This document shows, piece by piece, positions 33,356 through 42,099 of a DNA stretch of 64,000 nucleotides. This DNA is from Gp1-AA122 sp036378535 (GTDB taxonomy: Bacteria; Acidobacteriota; Terriglobia; Terriglobales; Acidobacteriaceae), in contig DASUWH010000065.1 in NCBI GenBank assembly GCA_036378535.1, forward strand, positions 1 to 64,000, written 5' to 3'. Numbering within the stretch: the stretch's first letter is position 1; every line of letters begins with the position of its first letter. The notes below the pieces were generated by a model. The model ran no database searches and was not told the DNA's origin. It saw nothing but the letters and a program-made list of their open reading frames with translations. The position numbers and the translations under genes are program-made.

Positions 33356-33801
33356 TCTATATGGAAGTCGTTAGCTGTCAGTCGTTACTCGTCAGCTTGT
33401 CCTCGGTTCGGTTCGCATGTTGCTTTTGCTGACGACTGAAGACTGAGACCAGTCGTTAGCTGTCAGTCGTTGGTCGTCAGCTTGTGCTCGGTTCGGTTCG
33501 CGTGTTGCTTTTGCTGACGACTGAAGACTGAGACCAGTCGTTAGCTGTCAGTCGTTAGTCGTCAGCTTGTCCTCGGTTCGGTTCGCGTTTTGCTTTTGCT
33601 GACGACTGAAGAGTGACGGCCATAATCTATATAGGGGTCGTTTGCTGTTAGTCGTCAGCTTGTCTTCGGTTCGGTTCGCGTGTTGCTTTTGCTGACGACG
33701 AAGACTGACGACCATAATCTATATAGGAGTCGTTTGCTGTTAGTCGTCAGCCTGTCCTCGGTTCGCATGTTGCTTTTGCTGACGACTGAAGACTGACAGC
33801 C
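33351..33801. repeat. tandem repeat block between ileS and lspA
   Basis: Five related units start at 33366, 33451, 33536, 33636 and 33728. The first three have an exact 85-bp period and the others are spaced 100 and 92 bp. Units share GTCGTTAGCTGTCAGTCG, GGTTCGGTTCGCG and GCTTTTGCTGACGACTGAAG. A short leader CATAATCTATAT precedes units 1, 4 and 5 (33351, 33621, 33713). Each unit can fold: AGTCGTCAGC and GCTGACGACT form a 10-bp stem (for example 33557-33566 with 33598-33607, 31-base loop). No open frame spans the block. It begins at the ileS stop codon. Confidence 0.9.
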
Positions 33802-33818
33802 GAAGACGTTTGTTAAAT

Positions 33819-33851
33819 TTGCCAACGACCAAGGACCAACGACCAACGACT
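33819..33851. repeat. dispersed repeat of the CCAACGACC family abutting lspA
   Basis: This segment begins TTGCCAACGACCAAGGACC and adds one more GACCAAC unit than the copy at 18095-18121. It ends six bases before the lspA start codon, in the place where a ribosome binding site would be expected. Confidence 0.7.
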
Positions 33852-33857
33852 GATTTA

Positions 33858-34370
33858 ATGTCTTACCCACACGCAATGCGCCGGTACCACTTCCTGATCG
33901 CCTTCTTCGTGGTCGTGCTCGATCGTCTTTCCAAACTGGCGATCGAGAGGAATTTGTCTCTGCACGACAGCATCAGCCTGATTCCCGGTTTTTTCCGGCT
34001 CACCCACGTCGAAAACCGCGGCGCCGCCTTCGGTCTCTTCGCCGACTCTCCCTCGGAATGGAAAATTGCCGGTCTGGTGCTTTTTTCTCTGGTTGCCCTG
34101 GTGATCGTGGCAACCCTGCTCTGGAAAAACAGCCATTCCATGACTACCACTGGCATTGGTCTTTCGCTCATTTTAGGCGGCGCCATCGGAAATCTTTGGG
34201 ACCGGGTCTTCAGCGGCCATGTCGTCGACTTCCTTCTCTTCTACGTCGGCCAATATCAATGGCCCGCCTTCAATGTTGCCGACAGCGCCATCGTAATCGG
34301 CGCCGGCCTGCTCGTCTTCGAGATCCTCTTTATCAAATCTCCCACCCACGAAAATGTCGGCGGAAACTAA
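33858..34370 (+). CDS. lspA: lipoprotein signal peptidase
   Basis: 170 aa inner-membrane aspartyl protease that cleaves prolipoprotein signal peptides. Four hydrophobic segments (about residues 10-28, 65-82, 90-108, 135-158). Seen: VENRGAAFGLF (about 52-62), and the two catalytic aspartates in GGAIGNLWDRV and FNVADSAIVIGAG. Start ATG at 33858 gives the normal length; ATG at 33876 is an alternative. Neither has a recognisable ribosome binding site, because a dispersed repeat fills the upstream region. It follows ileS as in many bacteria, though separated by the repeat block. Confidence 0.94.
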   Translation: MSYPHAMRRYHFLIAFFVVVLDRLSKLAIERNLSLHDSISLIPGFFRLTHVENRGAAFGLFADSPSEWKIAGLVLFSLVALVIVATLLWKNSHSMTTTGIGLSLILGGAIGNLWDRVFSGHVVDFLLFYVGQYQWPAFNVADSAIVIGAGLLVFEILFIKSPTHENVGGN

Positions 34371-34927
34371 GCCCGGCAACGCTGAGAACGTACGAGTTGG
34401 TGATTGTGCCAGGTCAGGTAGTGAGCTGATTCTTAGCCCATTACCCGAGTTGGCGCCAACTATCCAGAAAACTTGATCAACATTCGTTTCACTCAAAAAG
34501 CCCATCCGATAGGGGGGAGAAGGCGATTACACTCTGAATCCCCTCGCCGGGATCTGGCGCGATCTATCGCCAATGGGCCGATGGTTTTCGATCACAAGCC
34601 TCTGTGCTTCGCATCACTGACAGCGACTCCATGGATGAGTATGCATGGTTACTCGTACGCTAACTGGCCCAGTGCGGTGATGTAGTCAGTCCGGTTTCCC
34701 GAAAACTTCCGGGGATTCCGTTCCTTTCATTGACTCCGACATCGTCCAAGAACGCGATGATCGTGCCGCGAATTGAAGACCTCAGTACATCTGCCGGGTG
34801 ACATACCCTCCCAGCGGGTGTTCAAGACGCTGCTTCTCTGCGAAATCGTGTGAGCCCGAGTGTCTGGCCCGCACGGACTGACCATTTGGTTACATCCCCT
34901 GAACACAATTCTCGAAAGGAGAATTCC
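34371..34927. other. 557-bp intergenic region without a supported gene
   Basis: Only short, low-quality frames occur here. No RNA gene, terminator or repeat was recognised. The end of the region carries AAAGGAG, the ribosome binding site of the kelch gene. Confidence 0.4.
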
Positions 34928-36058
34928 ATGAAGTTTCGATGCTCCTACCGATTTGCGGCCAGGATCGCCTGCATCACTGCTCTTGGCCTGGCGAGCACGC
35001 TCAGTTTCGCCGCCTGGACGACAACCGGCAGCTTGCACACCGCGCGGGCGAGTCACACCGCTACTCTTCTGCCAACTGGCCTTGTGCTGGTCGCAGGAGG
35101 AGTCAGCGACACCAATGCTGCGCTTGCGTCAAGCGAACTCTTCAACCCAACGGCAGGCACCTGGAGTGCTACTGGGAACCTGCACGTCGCCCGCGTCAGC
35201 GCCCAGTCCGTCCTGCTCCCCAACGGAATGGTGCTCACCATGGGCGGCTGCGTCATCAACGACTGCCTGAGTAGCACGACAAAAAGCGCCGAAATCTACA
35301 ACCCGGCCAGCGGAACGTGGAGCGTAACTGGTTCCATGCGGACAGCACGCGCCGAGTTCATTGCCGTGCTTCTGCCCAGCAAGAAGGTCTTGGTCGCGGG
35401 CGGTTGTACCTCGTATAGCGCGAATGGCTGTCTCGCGGTAACTACCGCAGCCGAACTCTACAATCCGGCCACAGGAACATGGACTTCTACCGGAGCCATG
35501 CGAACGGCGCGAATGGCTATGTCGGGCACGGTGCTGGCGACGGGCAAAGCCCTGATCGCGGGCGGACAGACTGCGGCCAGCGATGCCCTTGGCAGTTCCG
35601 AACTTTACAACCCAGCCACCGGAACTTTCTCGTTGACCGGCAGGTTAATCACTCCCCGCTCCGGCCATACCGCAACCTTGCTAACAAGTGGGTTCGTGCT
35701 CATGGCCGGCGGAGAGAATGTGAATGGCGTCAGCATCTCCAAAGCTGAGCTATACAATCCCGCTGCGGGAACGTACGCAGCAACCGGCAACATGCCCTCG
35801 AACCGTCAAGAGCATCGCGCTGTGCTGCTGCCCACCGGCTCGGTTCTGGTTGTGGGAGGCAACAACGTTAACTTAACCACTACCACCGTGTTAGCTAGTT
35901 GCGCGACCTACAATCCGGCAACCGGAACCTGGGCGACAGCGAGCACCATGAAGAACGCCCGCGCAGACCATACTGCGACCATGCTCAACAACGGTCACGT
36001 TCTCGCGGCAGGTGGCGATAACGCCAGCGGCGAACTCAGCAGTGCGGAACTCTTCTGA
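34928..36058 (+). CDS. exported kelch-repeat beta-propeller protein
   Basis: 376 aa. ATG at 34928 has AGGAG eight bases upstream and gives a signal peptide (about residues 1-28, ending L-S-F-A-A). Then come about six kelch-like blades (about 30-375) with repeated SAELYNPATGTW, TGSMRTAR, HTATLLPTG and VLVAGG motifs. The domain fills the protein, with no catalytic or anchoring domain. Such proteins are probably secreted or periplasmic interaction modules; function unknown. It ends just before a candidate terminator hairpin. Confidence 0.85.
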   Translation: MKFRCSYRFAARIACITALGLASTLSFAAWTTTGSLHTARASHTATLLPTGLVLVAGGVSDTNAALASSELFNPTAGTWSATGNLHVARVSAQSVLLPNGMVLTMGGCVINDCLSSTTKSAEIYNPASGTWSVTGSMRTARAEFIAVLLPSKKVLVAGGCTSYSANGCLAVTTAAELYNPATGTWTSTGAMRTARMAMSGTVLATGKALIAGGQTAASDALGSSELYNPATGTFSLTGRLITPRSGHTATLLTSGFVLMAGGENVNGVSISKAELYNPAAGTYAATGNMPSNRQEHRAVLLPTGSVLVVGGNNVNLTTTTVLASCATYNPATGTWATASTMKNARADHTATMLNNGHVLAAGGDNASGELSSAELF

Positions 36059-36075
36059 TGGCGAGACAAGGGGCG

Positions 36076-36097
36076 GGGCGAGACGCTAGTTTCGCCC
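36076..36097 (+). terminator. possible terminator of the kelch gene
   Basis: GGGCGAGA (36076-36083) pairs with TTTCGCCC (36090-36097) with one G-T pair around a 6-base loop, 17 bp after the stop codon. GTTCTCTT follows. The T-tail is short, so confidence is modest. Confidence 0.5.
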
Positions 36098-36114
36098 GTT
36101 CTCTTACCACTCAA

Positions 36115-36432
36115 TCAGGATTGTTTTTTCGGAAAAGGCGTTTTGTTCGGGCTCGGAGGAGGAATGGAGGATTGGTCGGTTTCCTTGTAATTTTGGGCTT
36201 GGCCGTCTGCGTCCGCCATTCGGCGAAGGTCGCGCAGGACATTTAGCGCATCCATCAACGCTCCGCTTTCAGAACTGTCGCAAGAGTGATTTAGATCTTC
36301 GATACGATCCATAATTGCATTCTGGGCTTCGACGATCAGCGGCCCCAGTTTGTTGACGTCTATTTCCAGAATGGCAGCTCGGTAAAGGACGCGCCAATGC
36401 GGGGATGCCCGGTCTCCACTGTTGGCCTTCAT
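36115..36432 (-). CDS. small hypothetical protein
   Basis: 105 aa, not recognised by name. It is soluble and probably helical. The sequence W-R-V-L-Y-R-A-A-I-L-E-I-D-V-N-K-L runs into an amphipathic region (residues about 13-80) with a low-complexity Pro/Lys tail. An AGGGGG ribosome binding site precedes the ATG. I recall similar short W-x-x-L-Y-x-A-A-x-x-E proteins in Acidobacteriota, but cannot verify this. It converges on the kelch gene. Confidence 0.6.
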   Translation of the reverse strand: MKANSGDRASPHWRVLYRAAILEIDVNKLGPLIVEAQNAIMDRIEDLNHSCDSSESGALMDALNVLRDLRRMADADGQAQNYKETDQSSIPPPSPNKTPFPKKQS

Positions 36433-36742
36433 AGGAACCCCCTGAGAGAGAGCAGGTTAGTAACAGGCCTAACGAGCTCGATGCGTCTTAGCTTGCACTG
36501 CTCCCTGTTCCAAATGGTGCGCCAATACGCGCCAACCCTTGCAAATTTCCGGTATGTCTGGTATCGGACTGACGCGCCCAAGCTCGTCAACATCGATGCC
36601 CACGCACGCAAAATTGAGATTACGAGATCGTTAAGGAAACCAGAAGCTAGCGCCTATTGACGACCGGTTTCGGAACATGCGACCTCCGGTTACTTCGGTT
36701 ATTCGCCTCGGTCCGCATCCTTTCTTATCATCGCCATGGAAT
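36433..36742. other. 310-bp intergenic region
   Basis: It lies between the divergent small hypothetical gene and the TonB C-terminal protein gene. Nothing convincing was seen beyond expected promoter space. The open frames here are weak. Confidence 0.35.
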
Positions 36743-37087
36743 ATGTCCGCCTACCGAGGGTTTAAATCTGCTGCCTTGTTGGCTCTCCTTCTCCTCTCAG
36801 CAGTTTCGCCCTCGCGCGCGCAAACTCAACCTGAGCCCTCTGGCACTCGCAAGATTGTTCGCCAGGTACCCGCGCGCTACCCTGATTTGGCGAAGAACAC
36901 TCATACCTACGGTGCTGTGAAATTGCTGGTGATCGTCGAACGCAACGGCTCGCCCAAGTCCATCGAAGTAATCGGCGGCAATCCCGTACTGGTGAAAGCT
37001 GCTCAGGAATCGGTGGATAAATGGAAGTGGGCGCCCGCGCCCAGCGAAACCATCGAGCGGGTCGAGCTCAGGTTCCAGCCCCAATGA
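36743..37087 (+). CDS. small exported TonB C-terminal-domain protein
   Basis: 114 aa. ATG at 36743 starts a signal peptide (about residues 1-29, ending S-P-S-R-A-Q). The remainder is a single TonB C-terminal domain (about 38-114): VPARYPDLAKNTHTYGAVKLLVIVERNGSPKSIEVIGGNPVLVKAAQESVDKWKW, seen here by its Y-P, G-x-V-x-L and W-K-W landmarks. There is no clear transmembrane anchor other than the signal segment, which may remain uncleaved. It might contact receptors or act outside classic energy transduction. It lies 46 bp upstream of the PPK2 gene on the same strand. Confidence 0.8.
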   Translation: MSAYRGFKSAALLALLLLSAVSPSRAQTQPEPSGTRKIVRQVPARYPDLAKNTHTYGAVKLLVIVERNGSPKSIEVIGGNPVLVKAAQESVDKWKWAPAPSETIERVELRFQPQ

Positions 37088-37133
37088 ATCACTTCCAACT
37101 CACCGGCGCCTGTATTAATCTCAAATTTGAGAA

Positions 37134-37943
37134 ATGAGCAAACCGGACGCTTATCGGGTCCCGCCCCATACCAAGGTAAAGCTCTCCGATTACGATCCCG
37201 ACGACACTGGCAAATTCGATGACAAGACCAAAGCCGTGGAAATCCTGTGCAAGGACCAGGCGAAGCTCTCCAAGCTTCAGGAACTTCTCTACGCCGACGC
37301 CCGCTATTCGCTCTTAGTCATACTGCAGGGCTTGGATGCCGCCGGCAAAGATGGCACCATCCGCCATATTTTCAGCGGCGTGAATCCGCAGGGATGCCAG
37401 GTCACGAGTTTCAAGGAGCCCACGCCCGAAGAGCTCCACCATGATTTCTTATGGCGCGTGCATCGTGCAGTTCCCGCTCGCGGCATGATCGGCATTTTCA
37501 ATCGTTCCCATTACGAGGATGTGCTAGTGGTTCGCGTGCACGGGCATCTCTCCAAGAAGGAGCTTGCGCATCGCTTTGATGAAATTAATTCCTTCGAAGA
37601 GAACCTGGCCCAAAACGGAGTACTAGTCCTGAAGTTTTTTTTGCATATCAGCAAGGATGAGCAGAAAGCTCGCCTGCAAGCCCGTCTGCAGGAGCCCACC
37701 AAAAACTGGAAAGTCAGCCCTGCTGACATTAAAGAGCGGCAGTACTGGGACGATTACGTGAAGGCCTACGAAGATGTCTTCCGCTACTGCAGCACCAAGC
37801 GTGCTCCCTGGTACATCATCCCGGCCAATAAGAAGTGGTACCGCAATGTTGCCATCTCGCAGATACTAGTCGACACCTTGAAAAATCTGAAGCTTCGCTA
37901 CCCAAAGGTGAAGTTCGACATCTCCCAGCTGAAAGTCGAGTAA
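37134..37943 (+). CDS. ppk2: polyphosphate kinase 2 family protein (polyphosphate:nucleotide phosphotransferase)
   Basis: 269 aa, the size of single-domain PPK2. It uses polyphosphate to phosphorylate nucleoside mono- or diphosphates. Seen: Walker A-like GLDAAGKDGTIRHIFSGVNPQG (about residues 67-88, with the catalytic Asp/Lys), the lid region FLWRVHRAVPARGMIGIFNRSHYEDVLVVRV (landmarks R-x-x-x-P-x-x-G and the FNRSHYED Walker B) and WYIIPANKKWYRN near residue 225-237. Which PPK2 class (AMP, ADP or both) cannot be fixed by eye. With PPK1 and Ppx nearby, the window holds a full synthesis-and-use set for polyphosphate. Confidence 0.93.
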   Translation: MSKPDAYRVPPHTKVKLSDYDPDDTGKFDDKTKAVEILCKDQAKLSKLQELLYADARYSLLVILQGLDAAGKDGTIRHIFSGVNPQGCQVTSFKEPTPEELHHDFLWRVHRAVPARGMIGIFNRSHYEDVLVVRVHGHLSKKELAHRFDEINSFEENLAQNGVLVLKFFLHISKDEQKARLQARLQEPTKNWKVSPADIKERQYWDDYVKAYEDVFRYCSTKRAPWYIIPANKKWYRNVAISQILVDTLKNLKLRYPKVKFDISQLKVE

Positions 37944-37997
37944 GCCATCAGGCAAAATTACGGCTGCTCGGATAGCTAATGAATAGATCGAAGCTCT

Positions 37998-39335
37998 CTA
38001 CTTCGTCGGCTGTGCCTGGGCCGTGTTTCCCTTCCTGGTCAGCTCGAAATGCAGCATCCAGCGCCTCTCACCCGATCCGGAAGCGGGAACAAATTTCCAC
38101 TGCCGCGCGGCATCCATAACCAGCCGAGCAAAATATTTGCTCGGACCGGCGCTTACCAGGTCCGCACGCGTGACATTACCCGTCGGGTCCACGTGAACCC
38201 GCACGCGCAACTTGATTTTTCCTCGAATGGTCCGCTGAGCGCTGGGTGCAAACTTGGGCGGCACTTGGCGCACCACGTCGGCTTGGCTTGTGCGCGGTTG
38301 CTGAGCAGGACTGGATGTGATCGGTTGTGCCGGATGCGGCTTGGCGGGAACTTCCCTCATCTGCTCCGCCGCTCGCGGGGCTGGCTGCGAAGTAGCAGGC
38401 GCAGCAGGCGAAGAACGATGCCGGAACAAGAGACTGGCTCCCATAATCGCAAGCACGATCAGGACCGCCACCGCCATCGGCATAAGGCTGCGCGTCGAAG
38501 CGCTCTTAGGAACAACCCGCTCGGCAGCTTGGGCTGGAGCTGGCGCTGGTGTCGGTGCCATTGCCCGCGGCTGGCTCAATCTCGCCTTGATCTGCGGAAC
38601 TGTCCAGCGCGCATTGGGATCACGCTTCAGGCAATTGCGCGCAATCTCGCGGAAGGGTTCCGGCAGTGACGCCGGCACCACCGGCTCGCCTGCCGATGTC
38701 TCCCAATCCGGCACGCGTTGCGTCAAAACCTCAACCAGAGCTATACCCAGCGACCACACGTCCGCGCTCGCCGAGAGCGTCGCCGTACCCACTTCGGGAG
38801 CATCATAGCGGCTCGTCTTCTTTCCCGCTGGATACGCCTCACCTGCCTGTCGAATGCCGTCGCTCGAGAGTTTCAGCTGATTATCGACGGCCATGATGTT
38901 GCCCGGCCGCAGATGTCCATGCACGAAACCGCTTCCATGCAGGTACCCTAGGCAATTCAGCAACGGCTCCAGCATCTCTCGCGCTTCTTCGGCGGTCAGC
39001 GACCTGTGGGGAAGAATTTCGGAAAGATTCTCGTCGGCGTATTCCTCTACCACGTAGACCTGGTTGCGTCCACCAAGCTGGCAGCGGCCAGTCTCGAAAA
39101 TCTTCAGCAGATTCGGATGGGAAAGCTGTGCTGCTCTCTTCCAGAAGGAAAGCTGCTTCGTTCCCTCGTATCCTTCGCCCGGAACAAACTTAAGCGCTAC
39201 TTTCTGCCCGCCATTCTGGTCACTCAGGAATACGCTGCTGTTCTCGCTTTCGCCCAGGTACTGCCGCAGTGGGAACTTATCGACAACCTGCCCAGCGCAT
39301 TGTTTGGTTGCTTCCATTAATTCCACCGACTCCAC
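37998..39335 (-). CDS. membrane pseudokinase fused to a TonB C-terminal domain
   Basis: 445 aa. Residues about 20-256 have a protein kinase fold: VALKF (Lys49), EEYADENLSEIL hinge, VHGHLRPGNIM, DAPEVGT and SASADVWSLGIALVEVLTQRVPDWE. The catalytic loop reads H-G-H (139-141) instead of H-R-D, and the metal-binding D-F-G reads S-D-G (158-160), so it should lack phosphotransfer activity. A Pro/Ala-rich linker, one transmembrane helix (about 284-304) and a periplasmic TonB C-terminal domain (about 355-433, ARQWKFVPASGSGERRW) follow. It could sense a cytoplasmic partner and act on the periplasmic side. No partner gene is obvious. Confidence 0.85.
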   Translation of the reverse strand: MESVELMEATKQCAGQVVDKFPLRQYLGESENSSVFLSDQNGGQKVALKFVPGEGYEGTKQLSFWKRAAQLSHPNLLKIFETGRCQLGGRNQVYVVEEYADENLSEILPHRSLTAEEAREMLEPLLNCLGYLHGSGFVHGHLRPGNIMAVDNQLKLSSDGIRQAGEAYPAGKKTSRYDAPEVGTATLSASADVWSLGIALVEVLTQRVPDWETSAGEPVVPASLPEPFREIARNCLKRDPNARWTVPQIKARLSQPRAMAPTPAPAPAQAAERVVPKSASTRSLMPMAVAVLIVLAIMGASLLFRHRSSPAAPATSQPAPRAAEQMREVPAKPHPAQPITSSPAQQPRTSQADVVRQVPPKFAPSAQRTIRGKIKLRVRVHVDPTGNVTRADLVSAGPSKYFARLVMDAARQWKFVPASGSGERRWMLHFELTRKGNTAQAQPTK

Positions 39336-39557
39336 CTCGCCGCACTATTGTACCCGCATCTTTTTCCACCGTTTACCCACAAGTGTGTGGAAGCTTATGT
39401 CTTTCCGCGAACCGGCACTTGGCCATGGGGCGCGGACCTTTGGTAAGTCCTTCCGCTCGCGGCAACGCCGGTCCCAAACCCCGCATCCATGTCCACCGGA
39501 ATCGGCTAGGGCCGCCAGGCGTCTCAGCCAAATCTGTCCCTCCACCCAAGCCAGGAG

Positions 39558-41711
39558 ATGACGATGATCGGATTACCACGCCCCGCGAATACTAACTCGA
39601 ATTCAGCTCTTCCAGCTGCTCACTATCCAACAAATTTTCTGTTTGCCCTGCTCGCGGGGTTGCTGTGCGCCGCTGTGCCCTCCGCTGCCGCTTCTTCCGC
39701 CCCCAAGTTCGGACGCGAAGTTATCGTAGACCAGCAACGCGTGGCCGGCGAACCCAGCGTTGCCGTCGACTCGCAGGACCGGATCTATGTTTCCGCTCCC
39801 TTCGGCTTCTCCACCACCGCCAGCTTCGTATGGCGCTCAACGGACCACGGCCGCAGCTTCCATCTTGTGCCCGGCAACGCCCCGCCGCTCGGCAAACCCA
39901 ACATGAGCTGCGTCGGCGGCGGCGATACTGCCTTGGCCATCGATACGCAGAATCGGCTCTACTTCGCCGACTTGCAGAGTCTGACCGACGTCAGCAATAG
40001 TGTCAGCTCCGATTTCGGCACGACCTGGCTCAGCACCTGCAACGCTGCCAACGATACCGGCGTAGATCGCCCCTGGATCGCCACCTTCGGCGACCCACAA
40101 AACGGCGGCGCTTTCTACCAGACGGTAGACCAGGTTGAACAGTGCACCAGCGAATGTGGACTCGGTCAAGCCGGGGATAATATCGTCGAGATTACCCGCT
40201 CCCAGGATGGAGTCACGTTCCTGCCCCTGCCCGCGCAGCAGATCGAGCCCGACGGCATCGTTTCCGGAATTGTTACCGACAGCCATGGCGCCGTTTACAT
40301 TGCCCACACCGGCATGACTGACGCCAATGGAAATCTGGTGAGCGGCGGCGATGGCAACGGTAATCCCAACGCAATTGTCGTCGTGAGCTTTCCGAATGGC
40401 TACTCCAGCCCCACGCCGCTCATTCTCAATGGCCAGACTCTATGCCAGGCACAGCCCTCTACCTGCAGCACGAATATTGTCTATCACGCGCCGCTGAACG
40501 GCAGCGGCAATAGCACTGTCACCGTCGGCCAGGATTTCGCCCCCATCGCCATCGACCGCGCCGGCAATCTCTATGTGGTCTGGTCTCAAGCTCCAGTGGA
40601 TTCAGCCGGGAATATCAGCGGCTCCAGCCAGATTTATATGGCCGTGTCCACCGACCATGGCTCGCATTGGGGAAACCCGGTACGCGTCACCGCTGCTACA
40701 TCTACTCTGAAAACCAACCTCTTCCCCTGGATTGCTGCCGGAGATTCTGGCCGCGTGGACATCGTATGGTATGGCACCCCAACGCTGGGTTCCTGTCCCA
40801 ATCAGCCCTGCGGATCAGGCGCGATCCAGGCCCATTGGCAAGTCATGATGGCGCAGAGTCTGAATGCCGTTGTGAATGGAGCGCCCAACCCGACTCCCAG
40901 TTTTACAGCGAGCAAAGTATCCGAAGTATCCAACCACTTCGGCGCGATCTGCACCATGGGCATCGGCTGCACCACCGGCGGCGATCGCGGCCTGGCAGAC
41001 TTCCTCAGCGTTACCGTCGGTCTGCAAGGAGAGGCCAACGTGGTGTGGGCGGATGCCGTCAACCAGAATTTTGATGGCGGCACTTCGGCTGCGCTGATTG
41101 CCTTTAACCGCCAGTATGCCGGCTCTAGCTTGTACGCGAATATTGGAACTGTCTCCGGTCCCGCGCCGGCCAGCGGATCAGCGCCGGGCTCACCGGACGC
41201 CTTTTATTCGGCGAACAGCATGACCAATCTCGCCACCACTAACTTGGCCATTCAGAGTGCGGCGGTGACTCAGCCCGACCCGCTTCACTACCGTGTCACC
41301 ATCGAAGTTAAGGATCTCACTTCGCTTGCGGTCCCGGCGACGCTCGGCGGCACCGACGCAGTCTGGCTGGTGCGCTGGGAGATCCCGGATGCCGCCGGGG
41401 CGGGTCATACTTACTTTGCTGGCATGGAGTCTGACGCCGGCGCCAGCCCCAGCTTCTTCGACGGCGAGACCTCTTCGGTTAACACCACGCACGCTAAACT
41501 CCTGACCTATCCCCCGGCCCACACGATTCAGGGCAGTTACACAGCCGCGGCACCGGGAATAATCACGCTCACGGTACCAATTGCGGATGTTGGGGGGAGT
41601 GCGACGAAACTCTACTCGGTTACCGGTCTGACGGTCACCCAGTCAACCCCATCGTCGACCGGGACAACCATCTTCAACCAGATCGACGCCACTACTCCAT
41701 TCGATAAATAG
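39558..41711 (+). CDS. exported BNR/Asp-box (sialidase-like) beta-propeller protein
   Basis: 717 aa. N-terminal signal or anchor segment (about residues 25-48, F-L-F-A-L-L-A-G-L-L-C-A). A six-bladed-type propeller (about 50-520) carries Asp-box motifs SSTDHGRSFHLV-like (WRSTDHGRSF) and STDHGSHWGNPV. The rest (about 530-717) is a beta-rich C-terminal domain. Sialidase-fold proteins bind or cleave glycans, but the catalytic Arg triad and Tyr/Glu pair were not identified, so I call it BNR-like, not a sialidase. It is probably extracellular or periplasmic. Confidence 0.75.
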   Translation: MTMIGLPRPANTNSNSALPAAHYPTNFLFALLAGLLCAAVPSAAASSAPKFGREVIVDQQRVAGEPSVAVDSQDRIYVSAPFGFSTTASFVWRSTDHGRSFHLVPGNAPPLGKPNMSCVGGGDTALAIDTQNRLYFADLQSLTDVSNSVSSDFGTTWLSTCNAANDTGVDRPWIATFGDPQNGGAFYQTVDQVEQCTSECGLGQAGDNIVEITRSQDGVTFLPLPAQQIEPDGIVSGIVTDSHGAVYIAHTGMTDANGNLVSGGDGNGNPNAIVVVSFPNGYSSPTPLILNGQTLCQAQPSTCSTNIVYHAPLNGSGNSTVTVGQDFAPIAIDRAGNLYVVWSQAPVDSAGNISGSSQIYMAVSTDHGSHWGNPVRVTAATSTLKTNLFPWIAAGDSGRVDIVWYGTPTLGSCPNQPCGSGAIQAHWQVMMAQSLNAVVNGAPNPTPSFTASKVSEVSNHFGAICTMGIGCTTGGDRGLADFLSVTVGLQGEANVVWADAVNQNFDGGTSAALIAFNRQYAGSSLYANIGTVSGPAPASGSAPGSPDAFYSANSMTNLATTNLAIQSAAVTQPDPLHYRVTIEVKDLTSLAVPATLGGTDAVWLVRWEIPDAAGAGHTYFAGMESDAGASPSFFDGETSSVNTTHAKLLTYPPAHTIQGSYTAAAPGIITLTVPIADVGGSATKLYSVTGLTVTQSTPSSTGTTIFNQIDATTPFDK

Positions 41712-42099
41712 GGGCGACTCGCACCGCTGGCTGGGCGTTTACTGCCCAGCCAGTCCTAACCATTTGTGTACTTGCAGTCTGCATCAGTGGCAGCACAGCA
41801 CGCGTGAACTGGTCTTCGAGGATCTTCTTTTCTTCCGGTTTGAGCTTATGTGCATACCAAGCTTGCAAGGCCAGGAAGAATATGCCACGGACACGCAAAC
41901 CTTTGCAGATTGACAGCGGTTCACTCGCGTCATAAAATTCGCTCCGTCTTTGCTCCTATTCTCGCGATCCGTAGCGGATCGCCGGGCCTTTCCTGTAGTG
42001 GAGCACAATTTCATTCCGGCCTCGTAACACGTTTTACTAGAAAATCTCGCCTGCGTTGATCGAGCCAGATTCGAGCGAACTGGCTCATAGGAGGCTTCT
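41712..42099. other. 388-bp intergenic region
   Basis: No supported gene. A weak TTG-initiated minus-strand frame (41692-41898) encodes a protein-like stretch (Q-A-W-Y-A-H-K-L-K-P-E-E-K-K-I-L-E-D-Q-F) and could be a decayed fragment. The 3' end holds the ribosome binding site (ATAGGAGGC) for the GloVer gene. Confidence 0.35.

Noticed and set aside
33351..33801. CRISPR array
   Set aside because: Units are 85-100 bp with internal similarity throughout. There are no short repeats with unique spacers of constant length, and no cas genes are present.
34473..34685. 70-aa plus-strand frame after lspA
   Set aside because: No ribosome binding site, unusual composition and no similarity to anything recognised.
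41692..41898. 68-aa TTG-initiated minus-strand frame
   Set aside because: It overlaps the BNR gene, has no clear ribosome binding site and no family. It is mentioned as a possible fragment only.
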